64,000 nucleotides of DNA, taken from an uncultured Polaribacter sp. (GTDB lineage: Bacteria > Bacteroidota > Bacteroidia > Flavobacteriales > Flavobacteriaceae). Location: the NCBI RefSeq assembly GCF_947496195.1, contig NZ_CANMBY010000001.1, positions 1,178,001-1,242,000 on the forward strand, in the 5' to 3' direction. The notes beneath the pieces were generated by a model that saw only the letters and a list, made by a program, of their open reading frames with translations, searched no databases and was not told the DNA's origin. Position 1 is the stretch's first letter. Each line of letters starts with the position of its first letter. Positions 26,772 through 35,401 of the stretch are shown piece after piece. A program made the translations under genes and the position numbers.

Positions 26772-28118
26772 ATGGAAATATTAATAAAAGCATCACAATT
26801 TATTTTAAGCTTATCGTTACTAATTGTTTTACACGAATTAGGACACTTTATACCCGCAAAACTTTTTAAAACCAGAGTAGAGAAGTTCTACTTATTTTTT
26901 GATTATAAATTTTCTTTAATTAAAAAGAAAGTAGGAGAAACTGTTTACGGAATTGGTTGGATTCCTTTAGGAGGTTATGTAAAAATCTCTGGAATGATAG
27001 ACGAAAGTATGGATAAAGAACAGTTACAACAACCTATTCAACCTTGGGAGTTTAGAGCAAAACCAGCTTGGCAACGTTTAATCATAATGTTGGGTGGTGT
27101 ATTTGTAAATTTTGTTTTAGGTATTTTTATTTACATTATGCTAATGTGGGCTTATGGAGAGCAATATTTACCAAACGAAAGTTTAAAAGATGGAGTTTGG
27201 GTTCAAGATTCTTTAGCATCAAATTTAGGCTTAGAAACAGGAGATAGAATTTTAACTGTTGATGGTAATAAAGTAGAAAAATTTTCAGCATTAACGTTAG
27301 AGTTTATTAATGGCTCTAACTACCAAATAGAAAGAAATGGAGAAGTTATAGAGAAAGAAATTCCTACCAACTTTATTTCACAACTAATGGATAGAGGTAA
27401 AGATGCTGGTCCATTATTATATCCTAGATATCCATTTACAATTGGGCAAATTTCTAAAGATTCTCCTAATTTTAATTCCCAATTAAAGGTAAAAGATATT
27501 ATAACTAGCATTAATGGTAATAAAATGGATTACTATGATGAAGCTGAAGCTATTTTAGCAAACTATAAAGGAGAAAAAGTTTCTGCTACAGTTTTAAGAG
27601 GAAATGAAACCAAAACTATAGATTTACAAGTAACCAATGAGGGTAAAATAGGGGTTGTATTTTCTACAATATCTTTTAAAGATTTAGAAAAATTAGGTTA
27701 TTATACTTTAGCAAATAAAGAATATAGTTTTTTAGAATCAATACCTGCAGGATGGAACAAGTCTTGGAAAACCTTAACAGATTACGTTAAGCAATTAAAG
27801 AAAATTTTTAACCCAAGTACAGGTGCTTATAAAGGTTTAGGTGGTTTTATTTCTATAGGAAGTATTTTTCCTGATGAATGGAGTGCTCAATCTTTTTGGA
27901 ACATTACAGCCTTTTTATCAATCATGTTAGGTTTTATGAACTTATTACCAATACCAGCTTTAGATGGAGGTCATGTAGTGTTTACTCTTTGGGAAATGAT
28001 AACAGGTAAAAAACCTGGAGATAAGTTTTTAGAATACGCACAAGTAACTGGCTTTATAATTTTAATAGCCTTGTTGTTATTTGCTAATGGTAATGATATT
28101 TTTAGGCTATTTAATTAA
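26772..28118 (+). CDS. rseP: Site-2 intramembrane zinc metalloprotease RseP
   Basis: Inner-membrane S2P protease of 448 residues that cuts membrane-embedded substrates such as anti-sigma factors and signal-peptide remnants. The zinc site HELGH is at residues 21-25, inside the first transmembrane helix. A PDZ domain follows at about 210-285, with remnants of a second near 150. The conserved NLLPIPALDGGH near residue 395 supplies the third zinc ligand (Asp). Substrates in Bacteroidota are not clear from this window. Its stop overlaps the stop of a convergent zinc-ribbon miniprotein gene by four bases. Confidence 0.95.
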   Translation: MEILIKASQFILSLSLLIVLHELGHFIPAKLFKTRVEKFYLFFDYKFSLIKKKVGETVYGIGWIPLGGYVKISGMIDESMDKEQLQQPIQPWEFRAKPAWQRLIIMLGGVFVNFVLGIFIYIMLMWAYGEQYLPNESLKDGVWVQDSLASNLGLETGDRILTVDGNKVEKFSALTLEFINGSNYQIERNGEVIEKEIPTNFISQLMDRGKDAGPLLYPRYPFTIGQISKDSPNFNSQLKVKDIITSINGNKMDYYDEAEAILANYKGEKVSATVLRGNETKTIDLQVTNEGKIGVVFSTISFKDLEKLGYYTLANKEYSFLESIPAGWNKSWKTLTDYVKQLKKIFNPSTGAYKGLGGFISIGSIFPDEWSAQSFWNITAFLSIMLGFMNLLPIPALDGGHVVFTLWEMITGKKPGDKFLEYAQVTGFIILIALLLFANGNDIFRLFN

Positions 28119-28267
28119 ATCTTTAAAGACACTTTAAAGTGTTTTAACCAAGTATAATCTGTACTGCATTGTGTACATTCGTAAGATTTAGAACCAGGAA
28201 TTAATTTAACAAAAGGTTTTCTTTTGAGAAGGGTTCTAGAGGATGAATTACAGTTGGGACAGATCAT
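28115..28267 (-). CDS. Zinc-ribbon miniprotein, copy 1
   Basis: A 50-residue open frame on the minus strand with two CxxC knuckles: CPNC at residues 3-6 and CTQC at 31-34, the standard four-cysteine zinc ribbon. Between them is a basic segment (LLKRKPFVKLIPGSKSYE). It is clearly paralogous to the next gene: both share the pattern KRK.F.(K/R)LIPG(S/T)K(S/T)Y.C..C.T.YTW. The paralogy and cysteine spacing show it is a real gene despite its size. Function is unknown; binding of nucleic acid or protein is a guess. A one-mismatch -7 box TACATTTA lies upstream on the minus strand. The stop overlaps the rseP stop. Confidence 0.75.
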   Translation of the reverse strand: MICPNCNSSSRTLLKRKPFVKLIPGSKSYECTQCSTDYTWLKHFKVSLKI

Positions 28268-28336
28268 TTTTAAGGGTAATAGAATATTAAATGTAGTGAA
28301 AAAAAATTAAACTCTTAATTTTTAAATAATTATAAT

Positions 28337-28368
28337 AAAAAAAACCTCGAATTTTCGAGGCTTTTTTT
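28337..28368. terminator. Hairpin terminator between the two zinc-ribbon genes
   Basis: CCTCGAA (28345-28351) and TTCGAGG (28354-28360) form a stem flanked by an A run upstream and a T run downstream, so it works on both strands. On the minus strand it immediately follows the copy 2 stop codon. Confidence 0.8.
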
Positions 28369-28522
28369 AAAAATTAAAAGATCGATTTATAATAGCAAAC
28401 CAAGTATACTGTGTGTTACATTTATCACAAGAGTAAGTTTTTGTGCCTGGTATTAGTCTTATAAATTGTTTTCTTTTCATTCTGTGCCTAGACACAGATT
28501 TGCATCGTGGACACTTTTTCAT
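28367..28522 (-). CDS. Zinc-ribbon miniprotein, copy 2
   Basis: A 51-residue minus-strand frame with CPRC (residues 4-7) and CDKC (32-35). It is a close paralogue of the 50-residue gene 100 bases away: the spacer RKQFIRLIPGTKTY aligns with RKPFVKLIPGSKSY in copy 1, and the residues after the second knuckle are NTQYTW against STDYTW. It starts at an ATG. I see no good promoter within 40 bases. Function unknown. The terminator directly after its stop suggests that the copies are transcribed separately. Confidence 0.75.
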   Translation of the reverse strand: MKKCPRCKSVSRHRMKRKQFIRLIPGTKTYSCDKCNTQYTWFAIINRSFNF

Positions 28523-28676
28523 ATGCTGATAATATTTGTTTAGTTATTGTAAATATAATAAAATCAATCTATTATAAATTTTTAAAAGCATATTTTTATA
28601 TAAATTTAAAAAAAGTGATTGCTTTATTTTACTAAGTAAAAAAAAAATAAAGTGTTTTTGAGAAAAAGAAAAAAGT

Positions 28677-29534
28677 TTAATTGATTTTGGTTTTTTCTAG
28701 GGCTTTATTATTTTTCCAATCAATCCATTTTTGGCCTTTAATTCTACGCATTACATTATCTATAGAACGCATCACAAAAACATTATAGATAGCTTTACCA
28801 AGATTTTTAGGATTTCTTGCTATAGCTCTTAAACTCATAGAAAAACCAGGAGTAATATATTTCATATAATGCCAATAACCTTCAGGCATATATAATACAT
28901 TACCATGTTCTAAATTTGTAATATACCCTTTTGCATTTTTTAAAGCTGGCCATTTATTAAAATCTGGATTAGAAAAATCGATATCTTCTCTTGTAATTAA
29001 TGAATAAGGAATTTTATATAAATGCTTATTTTGTTGCTGGTCAAATAAAATGACTTGTTTCTTACCTTCAAAATGAAAATGAAAAATATTAGCTAAATCA
29101 ATATCATAATGCATAAAAGTATACGAATCTGTACCACCAAAAAAAAGCATTGGTAATCCTTTCATTAAACGTAAGCCAAAGTCTGGATAAGAAAAGTCTT
29201 TTTGTAAAATAGGAACTTCTTTTAAAATATTCCATAAAAAAATCCTGAATTTAGTAGGTTCTCTTTTTAAAAGATCTACATATTCAGACATTTTCATTTT
29301 TGCATGAGGCTCATTAAAGCCATCTTTATAGTCTACAGGTCTATCATCATATAGAGGTACTATTTTATCACCTGCAACCTCTTTCATATAATCTAAGTTC
29401 CACTTTTTATATGCAGGCCAATCTTCTATAAAACGCTCAATAACCACAGGCTTTTGAGGTTTAAAATAATTTTGTAAAAATTCTTCTTTAGTAATAGTAG
29501 CTACCCTATCAATTTGTGATAAATTTAAACTCAT
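28677..29534 (-). CDS. JmjC/cupin_8-like Fe(II)/2-oxoglutarate oxygenase
   Basis: A soluble protein of 285 residues with a JmjC-type cupin fold. The likely Fe(II) ligands are in the HxD motif of FMHYDIDLANIFHFHFEG and the distal histidine of LYMPEGYWHYM. GKKQVILFDQQQNKHLY matches the family strand that contacts 2-oxoglutarate. Related proteins hydroxylate proteins or tRNA bases; the substrate here is unknown. I choose the ATG at 29534 (a TTG two codons upstream is possible). A perfect -7 box TATTTTTG lies on the minus strand at 29560-29553. It is 52 bases downstream of the BtuB-like receptor gene on the same strand. Confidence 0.82.
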   Translation of the reverse strand: MSLNLSQIDRVATITKEEFLQNYFKPQKPVVIERFIEDWPAYKKWNLDYMKEVAGDKIVPLYDDRPVDYKDGFNEPHAKMKMSEYVDLLKREPTKFRIFLWNILKEVPILQKDFSYPDFGLRLMKGLPMLFFGGTDSYTFMHYDIDLANIFHFHFEGKKQVILFDQQQNKHLYKIPYSLITREDIDFSNPDFNKWPALKNAKGYITNLEHGNVLYMPEGYWHYMKYITPGFSMSLRAIARNPKNLGKAIYNVFVMRSIDNVMRRIKGQKWIDWKNNKALEKTKIN

Positions 29535-29586
29535 ATGCAATAGAAATAATCACAAAAATAAGAAATCAATAGGAAAAGATAAAAAT

Positions 29587-31404
29587 CTAAAAAGAATATC
29601 GTAAGCCAAATAAAACATTACTTTCTGGCATTGGTACAAAACCAGTTTCTATAAACTCTGCATTAAATATATTGTTTGCTGTAACTGTAAAATCAAACTT
29701 ATTAAAGTTAAAGATGATAGATGCATCCCAAACATTATAACTTTGTCCATCAGTTCTTTCTGCATGTTTATAAATGATGTTCTGACTTACATTTTTAAAC
29801 AATTGTGTTCTTAATCTAGTCGTAAAATGATGTTTTAAAGTATTTAATCTGTAACGTGATAAATCTCTGTCTTGATCTTTTATATTGTCTTCTAAAAAAG
29901 TATAACCCACTGCTAAAGATTGGTTATAATCTTTTATTTTAAACGTATAATTTGCATCAAACTCAAAACCTTTAGTATTTACTTCTGCAATATTTGTAGC
30001 TTCAAATTTAGTTGCAGTAGTGTTTGGTCTAATAAAATCGATTAAATTATCTGCATCTCTGTTAAAAACAGAAACTGTAGCATAAAAGTTATTTGTATTA
30101 TATTTTAATCCTAATTCTTGTGCAAGTGCTTCTTCTGGTTTTAAGTTAGGATTACCAGTAGTACTAGAGTCATTGTAATATAAATCTGTATAGGTTGGTA
30201 TTCTATAAGTGTATCCAATATTTCCATAAGCTCTAAAGTTATCAGAAACTTTATAGCCAATATCTAAACCTGGGAAAGCATGAAATTTAAAATCAGAAAA
30301 ATAAGTAACAGCTACACCAGGAGTAATATCAAAATTACCTGTTTTAAAACGATGTTCTAAAAATAGGTTTACCATAGTTCTATTTCTATCTCCTAAGTTA
30401 TTACTGCTAATTGAAACTCTAGAAATGTCTAACCCAAAACCTGTAACTCCTAAACTAGAAGTATAAGATGCATTAGCTTCTGCACCAACTTTATTAGTAA
30501 TGTGTAAATTTCTATAAAATGATGGATTATCTCTCTGTAATAAAAAGATATCTTGACCTCTTCTCCAATAAAGTCTTGGTGTTATTTTAAATTTTTCTGA
30601 TTGAAAAGTAGTAGAAATACCTAATAAGCTGTTTTGCGTTTCTTCATACTCATTTAAACCAAAGCTTGGTGGAGTATAAAAATTTTGTGCACCAAACTTT
30701 CTATCGAAAAAAGTTGCAATTACATTAATAGGTTGTTTTTGTTTATTAAAGGTTCCTTTAAAAAAGTAGTTGTAATTTTCGTAATCAGAATTTGTTCTAT
30801 AACCATCTGAGGTTAACGTTCCAATATGTGCAATAATAGTGGTGTTTTCTGTTTCTTTACCAAAAGTTACAGAACCATTTAATTGACCAAAAGAACCTGC
30901 TTCTATATTGGCAGAAACAGTACTATTTAATTTCTTTTTTGTTACAATATTAATTGCACCAGTAAATGCATTTTGACCAAAAATTCTTGCTGCTGGCCCT
31001 TTCACAATCTCAATTCTTTCTATAACTTCAATTGGTAATGCAGCATTTAATGTGTGATGACCTGTTTGTGCATCGTCCATTTTAATACCATCTATAAGTA
31101 ATAAAGTTTGGTCAAAACCACCACCTCTAATATATAAATCTGCTTGACTACCAGCTGTACCTCTTCTTCTAATATCTACACCTGCAACTTGTTGTAACAA
31201 TTCAGCTACGTTTGTGGCAGCACTTTTTTTAATGATGTCTGCAGTAATAATTTGTATGGTTCTTGCATTCTCTTTAAAAGGAACATCTATTCTTGTAGAT
31301 TTTATTAATACAGTATCTAACTCTTGTCTAGTTTGTGTTTGTTGTGCAATAATAGATGAAGTAGCTACTAATAAAAGAGTAAAAGCAAATCTTAATTTTA
31401 ACAT
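29587..31404 (-). CDS. BtuB-like TonB-dependent receptor
   Basis: Outer-membrane TonB-dependent transporter, 605 residues. After a signal peptide (LRFAFTLLLVATSSIIAQ) come a TonB-box-like LDTVLIKSTR, a plug domain (VAELLQQVAGVDIRRRG, DLYIRGGGFDQTLLLIDGIK, IEIVKGPAARIFG) and a 22-strand-type barrel ending LFGLRYSF. The compact size and plug resemble BtuB/vitamin receptors and not SusC. No cobalamin riboswitch is visible in the 116 bases upstream and no cobalamin genes are nearby, so the substrate is open. A one-mismatch -7 box TACATTTA precedes it on the minus strand. Confidence 0.88.
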   Translation of the reverse strand: MLKLRFAFTLLLVATSSIIAQQTQTRQELDTVLIKSTRIDVPFKENARTIQIITADIIKKSAATNVAELLQQVAGVDIRRRGTAGSQADLYIRGGGFDQTLLLIDGIKMDDAQTGHHTLNAALPIEVIERIEIVKGPAARIFGQNAFTGAINIVTKKKLNSTVSANIEAGSFGQLNGSVTFGKETENTTIIAHIGTLTSDGYRTNSDYENYNYFFKGTFNKQKQPINVIATFFDRKFGAQNFYTPPSFGLNEYEETQNSLLGISTTFQSEKFKITPRLYWRRGQDIFLLQRDNPSFYRNLHITNKVGAEANASYTSSLGVTGFGLDISRVSISSNNLGDRNRTMVNLFLEHRFKTGNFDITPGVAVTYFSDFKFHAFPGLDIGYKVSDNFRAYGNIGYTYRIPTYTDLYYNDSSTTGNPNLKPEEALAQELGLKYNTNNFYATVSVFNRDADNLIDFIRPNTTATKFEATNIAEVNTKGFEFDANYTFKIKDYNQSLAVGYTFLEDNIKDQDRDLSRYRLNTLKHHFTTRLRTQLFKNVSQNIIYKHAERTDGQSYNVWDASIIFNFNKFDFTVTANNIFNAEFIETGFVPMPESNVLFGLRYSF

Positions 31405-31520
31405 TTTGATTGAATTTTTAAGAGTGTAAATGTATTAAAACCAAAATAAACGAATTCTTTTTTTTAAGAAAACTAAGCTGTTTTTTTTCTTAAATTTACA
31501 ATGAAATTAATTGATAAAAA

Positions 31521-31949
31521 ATGTCTAAAAACTTAACTTTTTTTACTCCACAACAATCTAAAAGCGAGGGTGCTATACTAATAGATACTGGTATATCTGC
31601 AGGTTTCCCTTCTCATAACCAAGATATAGAAGGAGAAAGAGTTTCTTTAGATGACACTCTAATAAAGAATAAAAAAACAACTTTTTACGCTAAAGTTAAT
31701 GGACAGTCTATGATTAACGCTGGTTTAAATCATGATGATTTGTTAGTGATAGATAGAAGCTTACAACCAGAAGATAAAAAAATAGCTGTTTGTTATATAG
31801 ATGGAGATTTTACAGTTAAACGTTTACGAGTTGTAAATAATGAAGTTTGGCTACAGCCAGAAAACCCTGATTATCCCATAATTAAAATTACAGAAGACAA
31901 TGATTTTGTAATTTGGGGAATTGTAACAAACGTCATTAAAAAAGTTTAA
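31521..31949 (+). CDS. umuD: UmuD-like S24 self-cleaving protein, without UmuC
   Basis: A 142-residue LexA/UmuD-type protein. The predicted self-cleavage site is Ala27-Gly28 (GISAGFPSH). The Ser63/Lys100 dyad lies in NGQSMI and GDFTVKRL, matching Ser60/Lys97 of E. coli UmuD. UmuD normally undergoes RecA-stimulated cleavage and joins UmuC as DNA polymerase V. Here there is no umuC: the next genes are DUF2975 and HTH genes. Without a DNA-binding domain it is not a LexA repressor. An unlinked umuC elsewhere is the simplest explanation. TAAATTTA, a one-mismatch -7 box, lies about 25 bases upstream of the ATG. Confidence 0.9.
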   Translation: MSKNLTFFTPQQSKSEGAILIDTGISAGFPSHNQDIEGERVSLDDTLIKNKKTTFYAKVNGQSMINAGLNHDDLLVIDRSLQPEDKKIAVCYIDGDFTVKRLRVVNNEVWLQPENPDYPIIKITEDNDFVIWGIVTNVIKKV

Positions 31950-31970
31950 AATTACCTTTTTTTAATAAAA

Positions 31971-32023
31971 TATTATTGTTTTACGATAATTTAATATATA
32001 TTTGTTATCGTAAAACAATAATA
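31971..32023 (+). promoter_or_regulatory. Promoter framed by a perfect 19-bp inverted repeat
   Basis: Arms TATTATTGTTTTACGATAA (31971-31989) and its exact complement (32005-32023) flank a 15-base loop. The loop ends in the perfect -7 box TATATTTG (31997-32004), and TTG within the left arm (31976-31978) supplies the -33 element at an 18-base spacing. A dimer pair bound to both arms would block the promoter. The HTH protein of the downstream pair is the obvious candidate. Confidence 0.9.
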
Positions 32024-32028
32024 ATATT

Positions 32029-32544
32029 ATGAAATCAAAAAATATTTTAAAAATAATGTACGTGTTTGCTTGGTTGGCATTCATAGGTCTTTGCATACAA
32101 ACAGGAGCAATTATATTTTCATACTTAGTTAGTTTAAATAACCCAGAAGCTTCTAAAAATTTATTTGGTGGGTTAAATTTAAGTGAATATTACAATTATA
32201 ATATTACTCAATATTCTGTTATAGTTTTTTATAAAGTTTTACTTTATGCAGTAGAGGCTTATATTGCTTTTATTTTAATTAAACTTTTAAAGGATTTAGA
32301 TATTAAAAATCCTTTTAATCAGTTTGTTTCAGATCTAATGAAAAATACGAGTATTAGCATTTTTGTATTATGGATTATTGCAATGATTCATAATACCCAC
32401 ATACAATTTATTGGTAAAAAACAGGGTTTTGAAATGGAATTGTTTTCTAGTGACTTTGTTTTTTTAGCAGCTGTGATTTTTATTTTTACAAAAATTGTGC
32501 AAAGAGGTATAGAATTACAAACAGAAAACGATTTAACTATATAA
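32029..32544 (+). CDS. DUF2975 membrane protein
   Basis: A 171-residue protein with four predicted transmembrane segments (about 8-32, 66-88, 106-122, 142-158) matching the DUF2975 family (FNQFVSDLMKNTSISIFVLW). DUF2975 proteins are commonly encoded together with a YozG-like HTH regulator, as here. Function unknown; a membrane sensor or antagonist for the HTH partner is a reasonable inference from the fixed pairing. It is the first gene after the inverted-repeat promoter, and the HTH gene begins one base after its stop. Confidence 0.85.
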   Translation: MKSKNILKIMYVFAWLAFIGLCIQTGAIIFSYLVSLNNPEASKNLFGGLNLSEYYNYNITQYSVIVFYKVLLYAVEAYIAFILIKLLKDLDIKNPFNQFVSDLMKNTSISIFVLWIIAMIHNTHIQFIGKKQGFEMELFSSDFVFLAAVIFIFTKIVQRGIELQTENDLTI

Positions 32545-32545
32545 T

Positions 32546-32752
32546 ATGGCAATCATTGTAAACTTAGATGTAATGCTTGCCAAACGTAAAATGAAGAGTA
32601 AAGATTTGGCAGAGATAATAGGTATTACAACTGCTAATTTATCTATCTTAAAATCAGGGAAAGCAAAAGCTATTCGTTTTTCTACATTAGAAGCCATTTG
32701 CAAAGCATTAGACTGTCAGCCTGCTGATATTTTAGAATATATGGAGGCATAA
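32546..32752 (+). CDS. YozG-like Cro/C1-type HTH regulator
   Basis: A 68-residue protein made almost entirely of one helix-turn-helix domain (VMLAKRKMKSKDLAEIIGI, then TTANLSILKSGKAKAIRFST and LEAICKALDCQPADILEY), typical of YozG/XRE small regulators. It follows the DUF2975 gene after one base, so the two are coupled. It probably binds the palindrome around the shared promoter as an autoregulator. A membrane partner without DNA-binding sequence makes a toxin-antitoxin reading less likely than a sensor-regulator pair. A strong terminator follows. Confidence 0.9.
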   Translation: MAIIVNLDVMLAKRKMKSKDLAEIIGITTANLSILKSGKAKAIRFSTLEAICKALDCQPADILEYMEA

Positions 32753-32783
32753 AAAAACTCCAACTTTTTAGTTGGAGTTTTTA
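32753..32783. terminator. Terminator after the HTH gene
   Basis: AAAACTCCAACT (32754-32765) and AGTTGGAGTTTT (32770-32781) with a 4-base loop, and A and T runs on the flanks. It also serves the convergent S9 peptidase gene. Confidence 0.9.
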
Positions 32784-32805
32784 GTTAATTAACTACTTGT
32801 TTAAT

Positions 32806-35310
32806 TTATCTTTTTTGAGGAATATCTCTATTCATTTCCATTAAATCTACACCTTCAACCTCTTTACCTAAAAGATGTTTGCTAAAATAGTCTGCTTTTC
32901 TCCAGAACCAATATTCTCTATCATTAAAACCATGTCTACTTCCTGGGAATAACATAAAATCGAAACGTTTATTTGCTTTTAAAAATGCATTTACCATTCT
33001 AATTGTTCCTGCAGGATGTACGTTATTATCAACATCACCAGTAGCTAACATAATTTTACCTTTTAAGTTTTTAGCTAAAGATTGGTTTTTATCAATCATA
33101 TACTTGTAAGATATTTTTCCTTTTGCATCTTTTTCTTCTTTAATTCCATGATGTGTTTCACTCCACCAAGAATTATACACAGAGTTATCATGATTACCTG
33201 CAGAAGAAACAGCTACTTTAAAGAAATCTGGATACACTAACATAGCTGCTGTAGACATAAATCCACCTCCAGAATGACCGAAAATTCCAACTTTATCAAG
33301 GTTAATAAAATCATATTTATCTGCCAATTGTTCTGCAACATATTTTTTATCAGCTAAACCATAATCACGTAAATTTCCATAACCATAAGTATGGTACCAT
33401 TTAGAACGAGCAGGATGACCACCTCTATTTCCTAAAGTAATTACAACAAAACCAACTTGTGCAAGTCTGTCTGTTCTGTCCATATACTGAGAGAATGATT
33501 TATTTACAGCTTCTGTTTGAGGGCCAGGATAAACATACTCAATTAACGGATATTTTTTAATAGAATCAAAATCGTAAGGCTTGTACATAACCCCATAAAT
33601 ATCTGTTATACCATCTGCAGCTTTTGCTTTAAATGGCTCAGGAAATTTATATCCAGCTGCAAATAATTGAGATAAATCAGCTTCTTCTAATTTCATAACT
33701 AGTTTTCCATTGCTGTCTCTTAATTCAGATTTTGGTACAGTATTTACTCTTGAGAAATTACTCACAAAATATTGATTAGAATCTGATAAACTTATGCTAG
33801 TATTATAGTTACCAGGGTTTAAAGACTTTAAACCAGAACCATTTAAGTTAATTTTATATAAATGAGAATAATATGGGTCTTGATCTTTAGCAATACCATT
33901 TGCTGTAAAATAGACTGTTCTTTCTTTTTCGTTAATACCTTCAAAACCATCTACATGAAAGGGTCCATTTGTAACTTGTTTTTTTAAGTTTCCACTAGTA
34001 TCATACAAATAAAAATGCCCCCAACCATCTCTTTCTGACCAGAATAATATTTCCTGCTCGTTGTTAAATAAAACAATTGATTTTCCTCTTTGTTCTATGT
34101 AAGTATTTGAATGTTCTTCAATTAAAGTTTTTATTTCTCCTGTAGCAATATCTGCAACATGTATGTCTAATCTTTTACGATCTCTGCTAGTTGTGCTAAA
34201 GTAAATTTTTCCGTTTTTAGAAAGTAATTTTGTAGGATTGTGTTCATCACTTCTAGCATTATTTTTTCTAGGATAACTATAAATATTTATAGATTGTTGA
34301 ATAGTTGAATCTAACTCAATTTCTTTTTTTGATTTTGAAGGAATATCAAAAACTAACATTTCATATTTATAAAAATCTTGCTCACCAGCCATATGGTATT
34401 TATAAGTTTCTAATTGTGGTCTTCCTTTTTTAGTTGAATGTATAACCCATAAATCTTCTATGTGTCTTGCATCTGTTCTTGTAAAAACAAATTTCTTAGA
34501 ATCATGACTCCAATGTCCATAAAGACCTTGTCTTTTATCTTTATCTTTTAATTTATCTTTATCTGTTTTTCCATAAGTTCTACCTCCATAACTGTAGTTT
34601 ATTTCACCATCTTTTGTCCACTGGTTTTCTACTATAGTAGAATCTTTTTCGTCTTTTACAGCTTTTAAAAAGTTAGCTTTATCCATCCAATAAACATTGT
34701 AGTTTTTAGAATATAAAACTATTGAACTATCAGGAGCAATGTTTGCCCAACTTTTCCAAGGTTGCTTTTCTTTCTTTTTAGTATCTAAAATAGTTAAGCC
34801 ATTAGCTCCAAGTCTATATTCTAGATGATAAACTTTTTTCTCCATTTTAGGTTTCCCTTTTTTCTTCTTTTTATCATCTTTTTTATCATCACCTTCTTTT
34901 TCATCTTCTGTAACTTCTACTTCTTCATTAGAAGTTATATAAAAACGAATAGCATTTTCATCTTTTGTAAATTCAAAATTAAAACGAGGTAAATGCTTTG
35001 CTTCATAAGGGTCTTTTGTAATTTCTGATAACCATTTTGCCATTTTTACATTGTCAAAAAGTGGTTTTCTAGTTTTTTTATCAGCATCTACTAAATAATA
35101 TTTAGAACCTTCTGTAGATGTTTTGTATTGATACCAAAAACGATTTCCCTTTTGTAACCAATTTGGTCTAACAGAAGTAGAGTGCACCATTTTAGCTATT
35201 TTATTAGGTGAAAATCTAGATGCCAAATCGTAATTAGGAGTAGGCGTTTCTTGTGCAGTAAGACTAATAAAACTTAGCATTAAAGCACAAATTATCGTAT
35301 ATTTTTTCAT
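32806..35310 (-). CDS. S9 family dipeptidyl/oligopeptidase
   Basis: Exported serine peptidase of 834 residues related to dipeptidyl peptidase IV. A signal peptide (ending SFISLTAQ) is followed by an N-terminal beta-propeller (about 45-580) and a C-terminal alpha/beta-hydrolase domain. The nucleophile is Ser680 in GHSGGGF, with the acid probably in GDVDNNVHPAG and the base in FPGSRHGF. A Lys/Asp/Glu-rich insertion near 138-160 (EDEKEGDDKKDDKKKKKGK) is unusual within the propeller. It probably degrades peptides in the periplasm or at the surface. It is convergent with the HTH gene. Confidence 0.93.
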   Translation of the reverse strand: MKKYTIICALMLSFISLTAQETPTPNYDLASRFSPNKIAKMVHSTSVRPNWLQKGNRFWYQYKTSTEGSKYYLVDADKKTRKPLFDNVKMAKWLSEITKDPYEAKHLPRFNFEFTKDENAIRFYITSNEEVEVTEDEKEGDDKKDDKKKKKGKPKMEKKVYHLEYRLGANGLTILDTKKKEKQPWKSWANIAPDSSIVLYSKNYNVYWMDKANFLKAVKDEKDSTIVENQWTKDGEINYSYGGRTYGKTDKDKLKDKDKRQGLYGHWSHDSKKFVFTRTDARHIEDLWVIHSTKKGRPQLETYKYHMAGEQDFYKYEMLVFDIPSKSKKEIELDSTIQQSINIYSYPRKNNARSDEHNPTKLLSKNGKIYFSTTSRDRKRLDIHVADIATGEIKTLIEEHSNTYIEQRGKSIVLFNNEQEILFWSERDGWGHFYLYDTSGNLKKQVTNGPFHVDGFEGINEKERTVYFTANGIAKDQDPYYSHLYKINLNGSGLKSLNPGNYNTSISLSDSNQYFVSNFSRVNTVPKSELRDSNGKLVMKLEEADLSQLFAAGYKFPEPFKAKAADGITDIYGVMYKPYDFDSIKKYPLIEYVYPGPQTEAVNKSFSQYMDRTDRLAQVGFVVITLGNRGGHPARSKWYHTYGYGNLRDYGLADKKYVAEQLADKYDFINLDKVGIFGHSGGGFMSTAAMLVYPDFFKVAVSSAGNHDNSVYNSWWSETHHGIKEEKDAKGKISYKYMIDKNQSLAKNLKGKIMLATGDVDNNVHPAGTIRMVNAFLKANKRFDFMLFPGSRHGFNDREYWFWRKADYFSKHLLGKEVEGVDLMEMNRDIPQKR

Positions 35311-35401
35311 AAAAGTAGTTTGAATTAGATGTTAAATTTCCTTAAAATAGATTACATTCCCAATTATAATATAAAGTTTTATAAAACTTTAACAAATTGA
35401 G

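Noticed and set aside
29587..31520. Cobalamin riboswitch for the BtuB-like receptor
   Set aside because: Only 116 bases precede the gene, and I see no conserved B12-box sequence there.
31440..31520. SOS box upstream of umuD
   Set aside because: No palindrome is visible in this short region, and I know no reliable LexA consensus for this group.
32029..32752. Toxin-antitoxin module
   Set aside because: The partner of the HTH protein is a 171-residue four-helix DUF2975 membrane protein, not a toxin family. Pairing of DUF2975 with YozG-like regulators is common.
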